From NCBI GenBank assembly GCA_013396655.1, contig WBMV01002647.1, forward strand, positions 191,414 through 255,413: a DNA stretch of 64,000 nt, in the 5' to 3' direction. The DNA comes from Campylorhamphus procurvoides. Taxonomy: Eukaryota; Chordata; Aves; Passeriformes; Dendrocolaptidae. The stretch's first letter is position 1; each line of letters begins with the position of its first letter. Positions 1 to 12,626 of this stretch are shown here, piece after piece. The notes beneath the pieces are model-generated. The model was not told where the DNA came from. It saw nothing but the letters and a program-made list of their open reading frames with translations, and made no database searches. A program made the translations under genes and the position numbers.

Positions 1-1584
1 TTGTTTTTCTGGTGTCTTTAAAGACACACACCATCTCTCCTCCACTGCTGCTACTCCCAGTCCAAAATAAATGTGTGTAGCAGCAGGATTTCATTTGGGG
101 AAGAATAGAAAAGCTATTTCAAACAAAACACATCTTTAAAACACTTCTCACATCTGACTGTCAGGCCTCTGGCAACCAGGACAGTTGTCTAGAGTTCTGT
201 TATTAGGCCATAAATTACCTAGCCAAGAGCACCACAAGCAGAAAGAGTCAAAGAAAAATACTAATAAGAAACCAAATGTGAAAATAAAACCAGTTGTCTT
301 TCTCCAACACTAAAATGCCAGAGTAGCAAAGTTACAGAATGGTATTACACTGGGGTTTTCTAAGGGGACTGATGTGAAATTGTGTTACAAATCCAAATAT
401 TTCTGAATCATCTGTTTTCTTCCAGTCCAAACCAGTATTCTATAAAACATAACTTCTGAGCAGTATTGGAAATATCAGAACAGTTCTCAAAAAAAATGGT
501 ATCCTCATTGGAAATTTACTACCTTATACTGTAACGATGAGAGAAAAACCAGAAGAGATACCAATTAAAACTTGCATTTTGTCATCACTAATTTTGGTAT
601 TTTATAAGGATTTTAACAAGCATTTGTGGAAACAGCTAGACAGGCATAATTGTCTTTACATACCCAATGCAGTTGCCAAGACAGGGACTATAATCACACC
701 AGCTGTCCAGGAGGGAGTATATTTAGAAACAAGTTCATTTTCATCTGGCAGCAGAGCTTAGATCTGTTGAGAAATGTTATTTTCCATTCAAATTAATATA
801 TAACCATATTAATTTTCATGACAGATCAAAACATAACTATTTTTTAAAACTCAGAAACAATCAGAAGGTTTCTACAGAAATATTCTATCTCAATATATTT
901 CAAAATTATACTTTAAGATTTCAGTGGCTTGCATGCACACTGAATGACACCTGTCATTTTAACCTAAAATCTCGAACTTTCATATTTTAAAACACTGATA
1001 AGCAGGAGGGGAATTAAAAAAAACTCCAAATAAACACCAAAAACAGACTGACCTTTTTGTTAAGCTTCAGAAAAATACAGAACTATTGGAATCCACACTT
1101 TTCCATTAATTCATTCAGCTATGGAAACTGGTATCTTCCAGGGACCAACTTTCTGGCCAAAGAAAGGAAAAAAAAAACCAACAAACCACCAGTAAAATCT
1201 CCACACAGAATTATCATTTATCATTTTGAATCAACATTTTCGGTGCCCCACTAGAAACTAAGCTAAGACCCTATTTTATAAAAGCCCCAAAGCAACCATT
1301 GTAAAAGAAAAGGGGGTTTCAACTTCTGTGAGCAGAGAAAGAAAGATTTTGTAGTCTCTACTCCCATCTTTGCTTCCAGCCATATACAGAGACCTTCTAA
1401 GAGTTCAGGAAGCAGAGAGTACCACTGGACAGATCTGTTGTTTCCATTCTTTTGATCTGTTTCTCAGTGTTAATTTTCAGTTTGAATGCCCCAAAGTTAG
1501 TGGAATCCAGTTGAGGAAACTATTAAAAATATAAAAGACTGAAAGTGGCCTTGTTTGAGATAAATGCAGACAGGTGTTTAAGGA

Positions 1585-1636
1585 GTTTATTTAGGTAAAA
1601 ATTGAGAGGCGTTTATTTAAATAAAAACTGAGAGGC
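1585..1636. repeat. 26-bp tandem duplication, two copies
   Basis: Two adjacent 26-bp units (1585-1610 and 1611-1636) both begin GTTTATTTA and end GAGAGGC, with a few substitutions between them. They lie just upstream of the CpG-containing segment at 1660-1930. Confidence 0.85.
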
Positions 1637-4030
1637 TTTACGGAGGAAAAAACAAACTATGTCATTTGTTAAATGGGGGACTTCGAGGGAGGGGTCTTGG
1701 TTTTGCTTTTAAGAGTCCGACCGTATCTCCCTTGAATTTTGAAGCGTGGCAATACCAAACAAGACCAAGAGATGGCAGCATTGGTAAAGCATCTCACCGC
1801 TCAGCCTCTCCCTTCTCGGTATTGCGCCAGGCTTGGTCATTGTTTCACTGGTGCTAAAACCGCGACCTCAAAAATGTTCTGATTAAGCATTCCCCGAACT
1901 GCTGTCGATTTGCAGATCTTGTTTATGTGTGGTACAAAAGTGGACTGGTAAAAAAAAGTATTAGAAAAGAAGGAGTAACTACTCTTCTTGCTGGAACACA
2001 GGCCAGCTCTCACAGCCTTGAACTGCCAGGCACACTACTGTCACATTTACAATAAAGATCAGTAATTGCCTTACATTAGGCCTCCAATGTTCCAATCAGA
2101 ATTCTATCTAGTTGCAGAGTTGCTGCAAAAGCATAAATTAAAAGGCAGTCCCGGCAAAAGAAATTTACGGTATAGATTAGGACACACAACATCACACTGA
2201 AATCACTGAATATGAGAGCAAAAGGATTGCAAAGACAATGCAGAAAGATTATTCTACACATGAGAGTCCATCCTGATGCATATGACTTATAGCAACATGA
2301 AGCTATACAGTAAAAATATTTTTTTTTAAAAATCATATTTTACAGAAAAATAAATATCTCTAGTCATCTCTTCAGTGTGTCCAGCATTTTTAAAAGCTAA
2401 GCATATGAGTCCTATTCAGATCCAGAAAAATGACTGCACAATGCAAGCTAGTCTTTTTTATTTCAGTAGGACTGCAGCCCACTTTTAAATGTAAACCTGT
2501 GGTTTGGCTGCACCATGGAAGATGATCTGAGGTTCAGTCTGAAAGATATATGACAGGCAAGCCCTTTAAATGCAAGAGGTAGACTAGAAGAAAATTAAGC
2601 ACATTTTCACAACTTTCACCCTGCTACATAAACACATGTGTGTTTCTGAGGTGATGGAGGTCACCATGAAATCCACTACCAAACATTACAGAGACCATTT
2701 TGCAGTATTCATCACCAGTGTAAGAAATTTAGATAAAGAAATAGTTTTGAGGGACTTTGAGTCATCCAGCTAGTGCTGTGGCTACACAAACTAGGTATAC
2801 TGACTTTGATCCCATCATTTAAGTGCAACACAGGCATCCAGCCAGAGAGCTGGGGAGTCCCTTGGGACATGCCATTTGTGCCCGTGATCCATGGACAGGC
2901 ACCAGGAAGGGGAACCAGTGGCATGTACCCCCATGAGGCTAGAGGGAGACATCAGAGGACCAGCAGCCTAGTCTGTGGAGCAGAAAGGGATGCTCTTCTT
3001 CTGCATCTCGACCTCTCAGGCTGAGACTTCATGAGACAGTTCAGTCAGCCTAAGGGCTTCCTGACTTCTAAGGGGAAGTCCAGTCCCCTCCACCCACCCT
3101 CCACACCTACCAATACTCTCCATCCGCTACAGCACCACCTGACGTGTTAGTCAACCGTGCAACTAGCTCAGGAACAGAAAGGAAATCAAGGAGCACAGCA
3201 ACAATGGTTTTCTGCTACTTCAGCTATTCCAAAAGGACAGAAGCACACATGGGAGCAGAGGAAGAGCAAACAGGACTGACCCTCTCAATAGCCCCAAGTT
3301 ATTTGATCAGCTCCAGCTATCGTGTCAGCACGGCCCATGATTAATATCTGAGGATTTTAAGCAAGGTGCTTTCAAGTAACATCAATCACAGCTCTATCCC
3401 AGTGTTGTCCACAAAAATTGGATTTGTCACGCAGTGTGCAGCAAACCAATAATTACGTGCTCAAGAGAGACATGGACTATTTATTTCAGAATTCTGCAAC
3501 CCTGGGAGCCTGGTGGTATTCCACAAATGAAGCACACCAACATTTGACAAACAAAGGAATTAGTGTTCCTTGGCTACATGTTACCTAGTTCTCTTATTAA
3601 TTAGTATTCTATCTTATATTGGTTAACAATTCTCTTCCTTCTCATGCTAATTAGTCCACATGCTCAGCCTTTGTCTTCCGAGTCAGTGCAAAGAAAGCTA
3701 AAAGCAGAAGGTTCACATTCCACAGAAGAAACATGTCATCAGCAGACAATCTGGACAAAATATTCTACAGTTACACTGTTTTGCATGTGTCACTCTCAAA
3801 CTGAAACAGATTCCTAATCTTCAATTAGAAAATTAGGTTTATTGTTTTTCAAAATTACTTGCTCAAAAAAACCCCAAGGGTGCCTGCTTACATGTGAGGC
3901 TAAGAAATGTCTTCCCAAAGTTTGTAAAATTTACTAGCCCTGCCCCTATGAAATTGCTGTGTTTGGAATCACAAGGTAATTAGAGGGAATTTTTTTTTTA
4001 AATATCATGTGAGTTATCTCTAGAAAAAAG

Positions 4031-4151
4031 ATTGTTGGGTTCATGCAGTGTTTCTTGAAATAATGAAACCCTAATCATTCATGATGTGTGACGATTTCTT
4101 CACCTAAGACACAAACATCGTCAATAACAAAACAACCATTGTTGGGTTCAT
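4031..4151. repeat. 14-bp direct repeats flanking a 93-bp insert
   Basis: ATTGTTGGGTTCAT occurs at 4031-4044 and again, identically, at 4138-4151. The 93 bp between them end in an A-rich run (about 4123-4137) and contain a 7-bp inverted repeat (TGACGAT at 4089-4095, ATCGTCA at 4117-4123). Long identical flanking repeats plus an A-rich end are what LINE-mediated retroposition of a small RNA leaves. I do not recognise the insert. Confidence 0.55.
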
Positions 4152-5562
4152 TTCAGATTACTATGACATCATCCTAATTCAAAGGCACTCTGCACGTTTT
4201 ATAATCGTACTCTCAACACCTGAGAGTATTTCTAGATGTAATTGTAAAGAAATATCCCGAGACTGCATGCTATACAGATCCGATTTTTCCCGATTAAAGG
4301 CATTAAAGCTGTTTTAACATGAAAACTTGATAACCCATAACACATGCCACATTGGATTGACTGCAGAAGAACAAAGGAACTGTTGACTGTCTCTTCTATA
4401 TTTCTGTTCTCCTGGAAGTACACCATGAGTCTTTTAAATGATGAAAAGACTTTTGGCAGTGTGAAGTGGTCAGATAGCCAAAATGCCAAAGGGCATTTTC
4501 TATACGAGAGACTATTTTAATTGGCTGAACTATTTTGCAGAAAAGCCCAAATGTTTGTGAATCTTCGTCAGATGATAAAAAACTTTTTCTCTTTTTTTTA
4601 AGAAAGACAGAACAAATTTCTCTACAGGTTTTTTAATAAAACAGTTTGAATAATCAGCAGTTGCTCTAAAAATACCTGGGTTTATTCACATAGCAATAAA
4701 AAGATAGTAACTTTTACATAAATATTCTCTCACACAGAAACTATAGAGCTGCACTCTACCATAATGCTGGCAAAACCACAGATTTTCTCCTTCTACAACA
4801 TAAAAATATAAGTCGTACAGAGTGTTATTGCTGAATAAAAAAATTAAAAATATTTTTCTAGCTTTCACTTTCTGAAGAGTTAAATCTTCACTAAAAGAAA
4901 AAAGTCGTCCCTCTACTTCTGGAAAAAGAATGACTTTTTAAATTTTATTTTTTACTAAAAGAGTGATTATTATGTGCCCTATGGTCAGTGTCCTATTAAT
5001 ATTTTAATAATGCTTTAAAATAATGAGGTAATCCCACTTCAGCACTTTCACTGTTTAAACATTAGAAATACCAGGCCTTGTTCACATGTATATGTGAACC
5101 TATCCTTTAAAGAGTGGCATTATTATTGCTATTCAATCTTCAAATATTTCTTAGTCACATGGTCATTAAAATATAATATGCTGTTTATAATATTTTTAAA
5201 AAATCACTACATACTAGCTAAAAAGTAATTTCTTTAAATTATATTGTGACTTTTTGCTTTCTTCACTCTATTTTCTACTAAGATAATTTCTTTGTCCATG
5301 AGAATACATTTTGCCGCTACAAAGATAAGAATCTGTTTCACAGTAGTTGAGATGTACTTATGTGGTGAGATTTTGTTTTTAGTGAAGTGTCCACTGGTCT
5401 CAGAGAAAAGCAGATTTAGGTATACTGAAAGCTGGAAGTTGAACATAGCTTAAATTAATATGAAAAAGTGCAAAATATTATTTATCAAATACATTATTGA
5501 TAGAAACAATGTTTCTAGACACATTCATTGAAATCTTTGATTCAAGAGGGAATATCATTTTG

Positions 5563-6725
5563 TGTCATGGGTTTCTCTGATTAGGTGGTTTTTTTTTTAT
5601 AAGAGGAAGATTGGCTTCTGTTGGAGGCCTATGGAAGTTTCACTCCATCCTATAGAGCAGAGCCAATGAGGACCAGCTCCAAGGAAAACTTCCTGCTTTT
5701 GAACCATTAAGTTACACCCCTGTGTGAAAACATATTTAAGAAGTGGTTGTGCAGTTAGAAATTGGCAGCCATGGGTTAACAACATCACAACGCAGACATC
5801 AAGGTCAGTGCAGGAGAGGAAGAGGAGAAGGCCATAGATCAGGGACAGGACTTAAAACTATTATTCCCTGAATACGTGGTGATGACCATGGTGATTACAA
5901 GTTGTCCCCTCGAAGCCCATGGGATCTATCGGGGTGCAAAGACCCCCCTGTCGGAGCAGGGGGATGCATGAAAGAAGCTGGTACCTCGTGAGAGGCCCCC
6001 AAGATGGATCGGAGGTCCTGCAAAGATTTGCAGCTGAGACCCACAGAGGCAGAGGTCCATGCTGAGCAAGAGGCCCCCAAGGTGGAGCAGAGTCTGGCAC
6101 AGATTTGCAGCCGAGACCCACAGAGGAAGAAACCTACGCTACGCAGGTACAGCCAGCTTTTCATGAGAGACTGTACTCCATGGAATGACCCACAAGAGAG
6201 CAGAGGATCTCTCTCATGGTGGGGACCCCACAGAGCGCAGGGGAAGGACTCAGAGTTGTGATTCCTGTGTGAACGTGGTGACAACTGTGGCGAAGTGAAC
6301 TGTCACCTTTGCAGACCACAGGAAAGCCCCCTGAGACAGAACTGCTGCTTAAGTTTTGGACTTACATCTGCGAATGGCTGTCCCAACAACAACTGACTGT
6401 AAACCTTCCATTCCCCTGTCGCCTGCACCACTGGGGGAAGGAGGGGGCATGGACAGACCGAGGGGTGGTGGTGGAAAAGTGTTTCTAACCTGTTTTTATT
6501 TCTTATTTTTAGTTTTTAGTTTGTTAGGAATAAATTTAAGCATTATTCTAAGTTCTGCTTTGCCCGTGGTATTAATCAAAGCTCCTCTCTCGGTTGTTAT
6601 CTCTAGCCGTAAATTCCAAGCTGGTTTATTTTCCCTTCCCTCTGGAAGGCAAAAGACGGGGGGGAAAAAGGCCTTGAAAGAGTCTTGCTGGACACCAGGC
6701 ATTTATCAAGGCTCAAACCACCACA
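5563..6725 (+). mobile_element. Solo LTR, long ERVL-type, 1163 bp
   Basis: The element starts TGTCATGGG and ends ACCACCACA. It is flanked by identical 5-bp duplications TTTTG (5558-5562 and 6726-6730), so the boundaries are firm. A 5-bp duplication and the TGTC...ACA ends fit avian ERVL-type elements. AATAAA at 6529-6534 is in the sense orientation. The interior holds a 78-bp tandem duplication. Open frames inside (for example 6356-6739) carry no family signature. The name of the LTR family is not determined. Confidence 0.85.
5992..6127 (+). repeat. 78-bp tandem duplication inside the solo LTR
   Basis: Two copies of a unit begin GAGGCCCCCAAG at 5992 and 6070 and share AGATTTGCAG(C/T)(C/T)GAGACCCACAGAGG-type sequence. 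The period is 78 bp and the second copy is cut at about 6127. U3 duplications of this size are common enhancer-type variation in LTRs; that role is inference here. Confidence 0.8.
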
Positions 6726-6730
6726 TTTTG

Positions 6731-9396
6731 AAACTTTAAGCAGAAACTACTGAGTGTGATTGAAAAAAGGGCGGTTCTAGAGTATCCTGAAGCAGGAGGT
6801 TAGAGATATGTTGCTTTCACATCTAACCTTAAAATATGATAAACATAATTCTCAAGATTACATATTTTATTTTTTTAATTTAGTAATTTCACCTGCACAT
6901 AGGTAGAGAGTTGCATATTTTCCCTTTAATTTGTTGTTCCACTGCTATGCTTTAGCAGCACTGTCTAGTAAACAGGGAAATACACAATATCATTAGGCAA
7001 TCTCATTCAAAAGCTTATGCCTGCCTCAGAATATCCCAGTTCCACTTACACAAACAGCAGAAAATATACCCAAAATTATCAAAATCCTGCACGATATCCC
7101 CTTTTCATTTGTAATACAGGAAAAGAGGGCAGGAATTGCGAAGCTAACATAAATGCAGATGTAGATGGTCAAAACTCTCAGGAGCACACAGGCCCTCACC
7201 TTTTCACGCAGGTGAACAAGGTTTCAGCCTCCTGAGTTGTCTGGCAATTGTTTCTGCAATTATTCAAATTAGCAGTGTTTAAATTCAAGTATTTTCAAAA
7301 GGGCACAATTCATCTTAAGTGACTTGGGCCAACCAAAACTGCATTAGTAGGAGAGGACAGAGTCTCAAAACACACCTGTTGTGATGCTTCCAAAAAGGGT
7401 GGTGAGGACATGGGAAATACTTAAGTCTCGGCAATTTGTGCTATAAATAACAACCAGCTATTTCCAAGCAAATTTGCTTCCTATGACTTGTTAGACTAGC
7501 TACATTACAGCTGCTGGCCATGAGAGGAGAACTTTGTACTGTTAAATAAACCTTTTCTAAAATACAAGGACATACTGTCCAGTCCAATATGTTGTTATGC
7601 AATATCTTGCTGGGTTTTTCTTTTCTATTCCCACTTTTCTACTGCCTCTTAGCTGTCAGTGCAATCAATGATTGTTAGCCCAATCCTGGTCACAGATCTC
7701 TCAAGAACTCACTGCTTTCTCCACCTAAGTCTTTACATTTTCACAATATCAAAACCAGGACGTAAAATTCTTTTATCACATCACTCCCTCCCCCCCTCCC
7801 AAGAGAGACAATACTGTCTTCAAAACTATAGAATATTTTCAAACTTTTCAGTAAAGTCTTTTATTTATATATTTAATAGCTTTAGGGAGGGAACCCCTCC
7901 TCATACCAAACTTAAACCCTCATACCCAACCTTAAATTCACACACAAAATATTGGCTGCCTACTGGTTGCTCTAGACAGCACTATGACTGTTCTCCTGTC
8001 CTGAGCATTATGTACTTTTATGTTCATGAAGAAGATAAAAGTGAATAAAAGCACTACCATGGAGGGCAGCCTAACAAACAGCCCACATTATATGGGTCTC
8101 CTACTAATCTTCACAGAAGGCAGCATAAGGGGTCCCTGTACAAAGCAAACTTCTGCTCAGAGAGAAGAAAAGTAGTTGCCTGAATTCAAGTAGGTAAGTG
8201 GTAAAAAACAAACAAACATGTTTCATCAGATAAAATCACAGAGAATCACCTCTTTCCAAAATGCAAGGTCCACTCAGTGGTCTTCTGTATCAACTGCATA
8301 TATGGATATCTTCTCACATACAGGTGCTGGACACATCTGACAAGGAGAGGTAACAAAAGGCAAGTGCAACTCAAGCTGGAAGAGATGTCCCCTTCACAAA
8401 CAGCCAGCTCCTAACAATTTCAGCACTCCCTGCAAGAAAACCTTCAGATGGATTCGGGCAACAATAAATAATTAAGAAATACTACTCGTACTCCCTATCT
8501 ACAAGACACTGCAAAGTTACATGCAATCTTTCAAAGCAAGAACTAGAACTTCTAGTGTACAAGTTTACATTCATTATGAATATGACAGTAATTTAAAAAA
8601 ATCAAGTTGGAGTCAATTAAAAAACAATCTTATCTCACAGTGATTCCAGTCACTCTTTCTTCTTTATTTGATGACACAGTCAATGTGTCATCTTTATTGG
8701 TCACAAATAACAGAAAATTATCAACATTTCCTGTTTTGGTAGTTGATGTCCAGCACAGACAGGATGAACACCAAAACCATGAAACAGAACATGAGTTGTT
8801 CCTGCACTGAGCAACATAAATCAATTTGGTGGGCAAATAAGAACATCAATAAGTGCCCTTCAGGTGCTCCCTTGACCCTCAGACTGAAGATGTCAGCAAT
8901 GACATTGCAAGTCTGGGTGCAGATTCTGTTGTATGTCTTCCCACCTCCCCCTGCTCACCATGATGCTTGGAAAGAGACAGAGAGCATAGTCTCTGCTCTT
9001 GTGGTTACCAAACCCATAAATCAGGGCAGGGTCAGTAGAGCAGACAGCAACTGAGACAAAGACACTCCATCACCTAACAGACAAGCCTTACTGGATACAC
9101 AGCATACAACTATATAAAACAAAGCAATAACCATATTTCTGTTAGCAAGACCCCACTAATCCTAGCTATCAGATATTCCAGCAGCCTTGGGGAGCCAAAG
9201 ATGGTACAATGCAGAGACACATACAAATGCAGTTCCTTTATAATCAGTTTTTATTGGTCCTCTCTTCCTTGTTTTCCCTGCCTCTTTCTAAATCCTTACA
9301 TGTTACAAGTGAAGAGACCAAAAAATAATACAGAAGGACCACTTCCAGACTGGAAGAAGAGACACCAAGCTAAAAAGACCCATGGACCGTCAAGTT
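6731..9396. other. Gene-free stretch
   Basis: No gene, RNA gene or recognisable repeat. An 8-bp perfect hairpin (GATGACAC / GTGTCATC with a 7-base loop) lies at 8670-8692 and has no obvious context. Confidence 0.55.
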
Positions 9397-9402
9397 GCTT
9401 TC

Positions 9403-9805
9403 AAAGTTTCTTATAGTTTTCATAATATAGATAGGTATTCTGTGTATTAGAGTAGTCCTAGATCCATTTCCATTGTTGGATTGTTATGATTGGTTAAGGC
9501 ATCCCCGGTTACAGCCCTGTTATTGGTTTCTGTCTCCTAATTCCCTCACTGGTCAGCTTCTGGTGCAGTGCACCATCTCCTTATATGTCTGACCACTCTC
9601 TGGTTTCCCTTGTTTGGCACGGTTGCCACCCCCATTTTCCTTCTTTGTCGCGTTCTGCCCTAACTCCACCCCTGACTCCACCCCAGTTCTGGACCCTTCC
9701 ACCCTGAGGTTATATAAGTCCCATGTGCTCCCAATAAAGTGACCATTCCTGTTCAACCCTTGCTTGGAGTGGTTCCTCTTTTTTTCCCTTACCAGTAACG
9801 CGACA
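9403..9805 (+). mobile_element. Solo or fragmentary LTR related in layout to the young provirus
   Basis: The U3/R landmarks are a TATATAA box at 9711-9717, AATAAA at 9733-9738, then a T/C-rich run and an end reading ACGCGACA at 9805. The TATA-to-AATAAA distance is 22 bp, exactly as in the LTRs of the provirus at 13768-22053. The 3' end is convincing. The 5' end is uncertain: GCTTTC occurs at 9397-9402 and right after the element at 9806-9811, which would be a 6-bp duplication, but the sequence after the first copy does not begin with TG. Confidence 0.55.
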
Positions 9806-10099
9806 GCTTTCCATTCTGCTTACAGGCTTTGAAATTCACACAAGAGCAACTGTTCTCTCTGGTTCACTTTGCTGGTCCAGTTCTGGATTACTTAAGCCAG
9901 CTATCACAACTACATGCTGCACTGGCTACATTAGAGCTGCAGGCGTAACAGGTTTCTGTCTTGATTAACCTAAGATTAGACTTCGGGATACTGCTGTCTC
10001 CCTAGCTGTCATTCCAGAACATCAATCTTATTTCTGTAACCATGTCTGAAAATAAACATGAAAGAAATGTAATGGAGCATCAACACATAGCATGTACCA

Positions 10100-10675
10100 A
10101 GAATACTGTGGCCAGCAGAACCAGGGAAGTGATCCTTCCCCTGTACTCAGCACTGGTGAGGCTGCATCTTGAGCAATGTGTCCAGTTCCAGGCCCGTCAG
10201 TTCAGGAAAGATGTTGAGGTTCTGGACCAGGGCCACAGAAGGGCAACGAGGCTGGTGAAGGGACTGGAGAACAAGTCCTATGAGGAGAGGCTGAGGGAGA
10301 TGGGGTTGTTCAGCCTGGAGAAGAGGAGGCTCAGGGGAGACCACATTGCTCTGTACAACTACCTGAAGGGAGGTTGTGGCCAGGCAGGGGATGGTCTCTT
10401 CTCCCAGGTGACCAGCAGAAGAACAAGAGGGCAGTCTTAATCGGTGCCAGAGGAGGTTTAGGTTAGATACTAGGAAGAAATTTTTTACAGAGAGAATAAT
10501 CAGGAATTGGAATAGATTGCCCAGGGAGGTGGTTGATTCATTGTCCCTGAAGGTTTTTAAGGAGAGACTGGATGTGGTATTCAGTGGCATGGTCTAGTAT
10601 GCATGATGGCTGGATCAAAGGTTGGACTTGATGATCTCAGAGGTCTTTTCCAACCTGGTTAATTCTATGATTAGA
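10100..10675 (+). mobile_element. CR1-type LINE, truncated 3' end
   Basis: The stretch encodes a degraded C-terminal tail of a CR1 reverse transcriptase (residues like [18 protein letters not shown]), followed by a 3' untranslated region with the typical 'group of a dominant LINE' phrases: TTGGACTTGATGATCTCAG, AGGTCTTTTCCAACCTGG and a tail of ATTCTATGATTAG. CR1 copies are usually 5'-truncated, and this is one. It is not a host gene. Confidence 0.85.
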
Positions 10676-12129
10676 TTTGTCTGACTCATGCAAAGTCCTT
10701 AAGCTAATTCCCTGAAAAACAAGTGAAACATAAACTCTGTTTTAAACAACTCAACATAAACAACACAAGTTCACAGGAGTTTGACCCTGATTATAAAACA
10801 ACATGCAAGGAAAAAGGTTATAATATTTTCATTAAGCTCAACACAAGGGAGTCATATGCAATCTGTCAATTTCAGGACAGGAAGGCACAATTACTTTCCA
10901 CAATCTTATTTTGGTTTCAAAAGAAAATTTAATAGAAGATTTAGAAATTGTGGGTTTTTTCTGAAAGAGTCAAGCTATGCTGTAGAAAAGTATAGGACCA
11001 ACATTACTACTCCTATGTAAGCAGCTCTATGAGAGCATGCCAGGAAGCTTTCTTGCACTGCCAGCAACCGGCAAGTGTATTCAGCTCTCAGCAAGCATCC
11101 TTTGTCAGAGATCTGCAGGCTTCATCACTTGCCAAAAAAAAATTTCAAACTCAATTTTTTCAATTCCTTACCTCCTGTTCATTTACCTTCTCATCTTTCC
11201 TGCATCTCAACACCCATCCCCTTTCAACTCGCAGCTCTCTTGCAGATTATTTTGCGCCATGTGATCAATCTATTCTGCATCCAAGCCTCCTGAATGTAAC
11301 TGAACACTTTCTCAAGAAAGCTTATCAGAAGAAATTCAGTAAATTAGACCTATTTTTTCAATACCCACTCTCACATTTTTAATCCACAATTTTGTGACAA
11401 CATTAGATTCCTGAATAAAATTGTTTCTTTAACCTGAAATATAGTGATGAAAAGAAAGATTTTGCAGCATTACATTGCTTCTGTGTATATTTTTCAGCTG
11501 ACGTTTCACTGACCACCTTGAGGATTTTAATGTATTTCAAGACATCTGAGAATGACAGTATCACTAATCTAAAAAGACATGATGCAGAAAGATCCCTTGC
11601 TAGCTTCTGGCAATCGGCTACACCTAGGTTTCCAGGAATATTATCAGACTTTCGTGTAGGGATTCAAACACCTGTTCAACTTTAAATCCTGTGCTTATTT
11701 CTGTAATCATAGCAGATGCTAAGGAATTATCAAACCAAGATGAAGTAAAGCATAGGGATAAAGAACAAAGGCAAATCCACATATCTTTGGAATCAATTTT
11801 TGGCATATATTTGCACTTTTGAATTTTAAACTTGCAGTCTTTCCTATTTAAGTGCTGGTTTCAGATCTTTTATTTTTAATACACTAATACATTTCATAGC
11901 TTCTTCCTCACTTAATTATACATTTGTTATGCACATATTACCTAAAATTTTGGCAAATACACAGAATCAAAGTGGCAGAAGTGCAATTGGCAGCAAGAAT
12001 CTCCTGTAGATTCTTATGAAACTGCTTTGACCTAAGGCTGTAGCCAACTCTCTGTCAGCTACCAAAGCTTTAGATATCGTGGATATCTAATCAAGACCAA
12101 GACAGGCACAACCCACGTGAATGCCATTA
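10676..12129. other. Gene-free stretch
   Basis: Only chance open frames (up to 117 codons at 11029-11382, overlapping in several frames). No family signatures and no recognisable repeats. Confidence 0.55.
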
Positions 12130-12134
12130 GATCC

Positions 12135-12600
12135 TGTCTTGGTTCTCCCCAGGACAGGGTTAATTTTTTTGTAGTAGCCAGGAGAAGGGACGGCTAGGAT
12201 CTGGAGTTTATTCTATACCACCTCACCTCACTGCTGGGGCAAGGAGAAGGGACTGTCTTAGGAAGACAAGGGGTTCCTTCTGGTTAAGAAAATCGGTCAG
12301 AGGGAGCAATCTGGTATTATCTATCATCAGGAATTTTCTGTGTAAATCGTTTTTTTTCTTACACTATATAAGTCATTAGTACTGTTGCTGTTACTGTTTC
12401 TTATCTCGTTGCTGTTTCCAGTAAATTGTTCTCATCTCAACAATGATCTTTGTCTTCCGTGTCTCCAGTTCTTCTTTACATCCTGACACAAGAGGGAGGG
12501 GGAGGGGAAAACAGGGGAGGAAGAGAGTGGCATATGGTTTGGTGGTTTGGAGAGTTTCAGTGGGAGTCCCAGTGGAGAATACCATTCCTAAACCATGACA
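12135..12600 (+). repeat. 5' LTR of the old ERVL-type provirus
   Basis: It starts TGTCTTGG and ends CCATGACA. It aligns along its length with 27497-27950 (shared TTTTTCTTA(C/T)A, the GTTGCTGTTTCCAGTAAATTGTTCT run, and the GAGAGTxTCA-type tail). The two copies differ at many positions, so the insertion is old. Confidence 0.85.
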
Positions 12601-12608
12601 GCCTTATT

Positions 12609-12626
12609 TGGCACCCAATGTGAGGC
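12609..12626 (+). promoter_or_regulatory. Primer-binding site, tRNA-Lys1,2-like, decayed
   Basis: TGGCACCCAATGTGAGGC lies 8 bases after the LTR end. It matches the tRNA-Lys1,2 type of primer site at 15 of 18 positions, and all three differences are transitions, two of them at positions that would be CpG. This gives the old element a primer type different from that of the provirus nested in it. Confidence 0.65.

Larger units (their letters stand above)
1..5557. other. Gene-free AT-rich stretch
   Basis: No coding region I can support. The short open frames are under 90 codons, match no family I recognise and lack codon-level signs of selection. Small structures inside it (a 26-bp tandem duplication and a 93-bp insert between direct repeats) are listed separately. 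The segment around 1660-1930 is richer in CpG than its surroundings and I do not recognise it. Confidence 0.6.

Noticed and set aside
6356..6739. A 127-codon open frame
   Set aside because: It lies within and runs off the end of the solo LTR whose borders are fixed by TTTTG.
8670..8692. A perfect 8-bp hairpin
   Set aside because: Too short, no U-tract, no context; expected by chance in this length.
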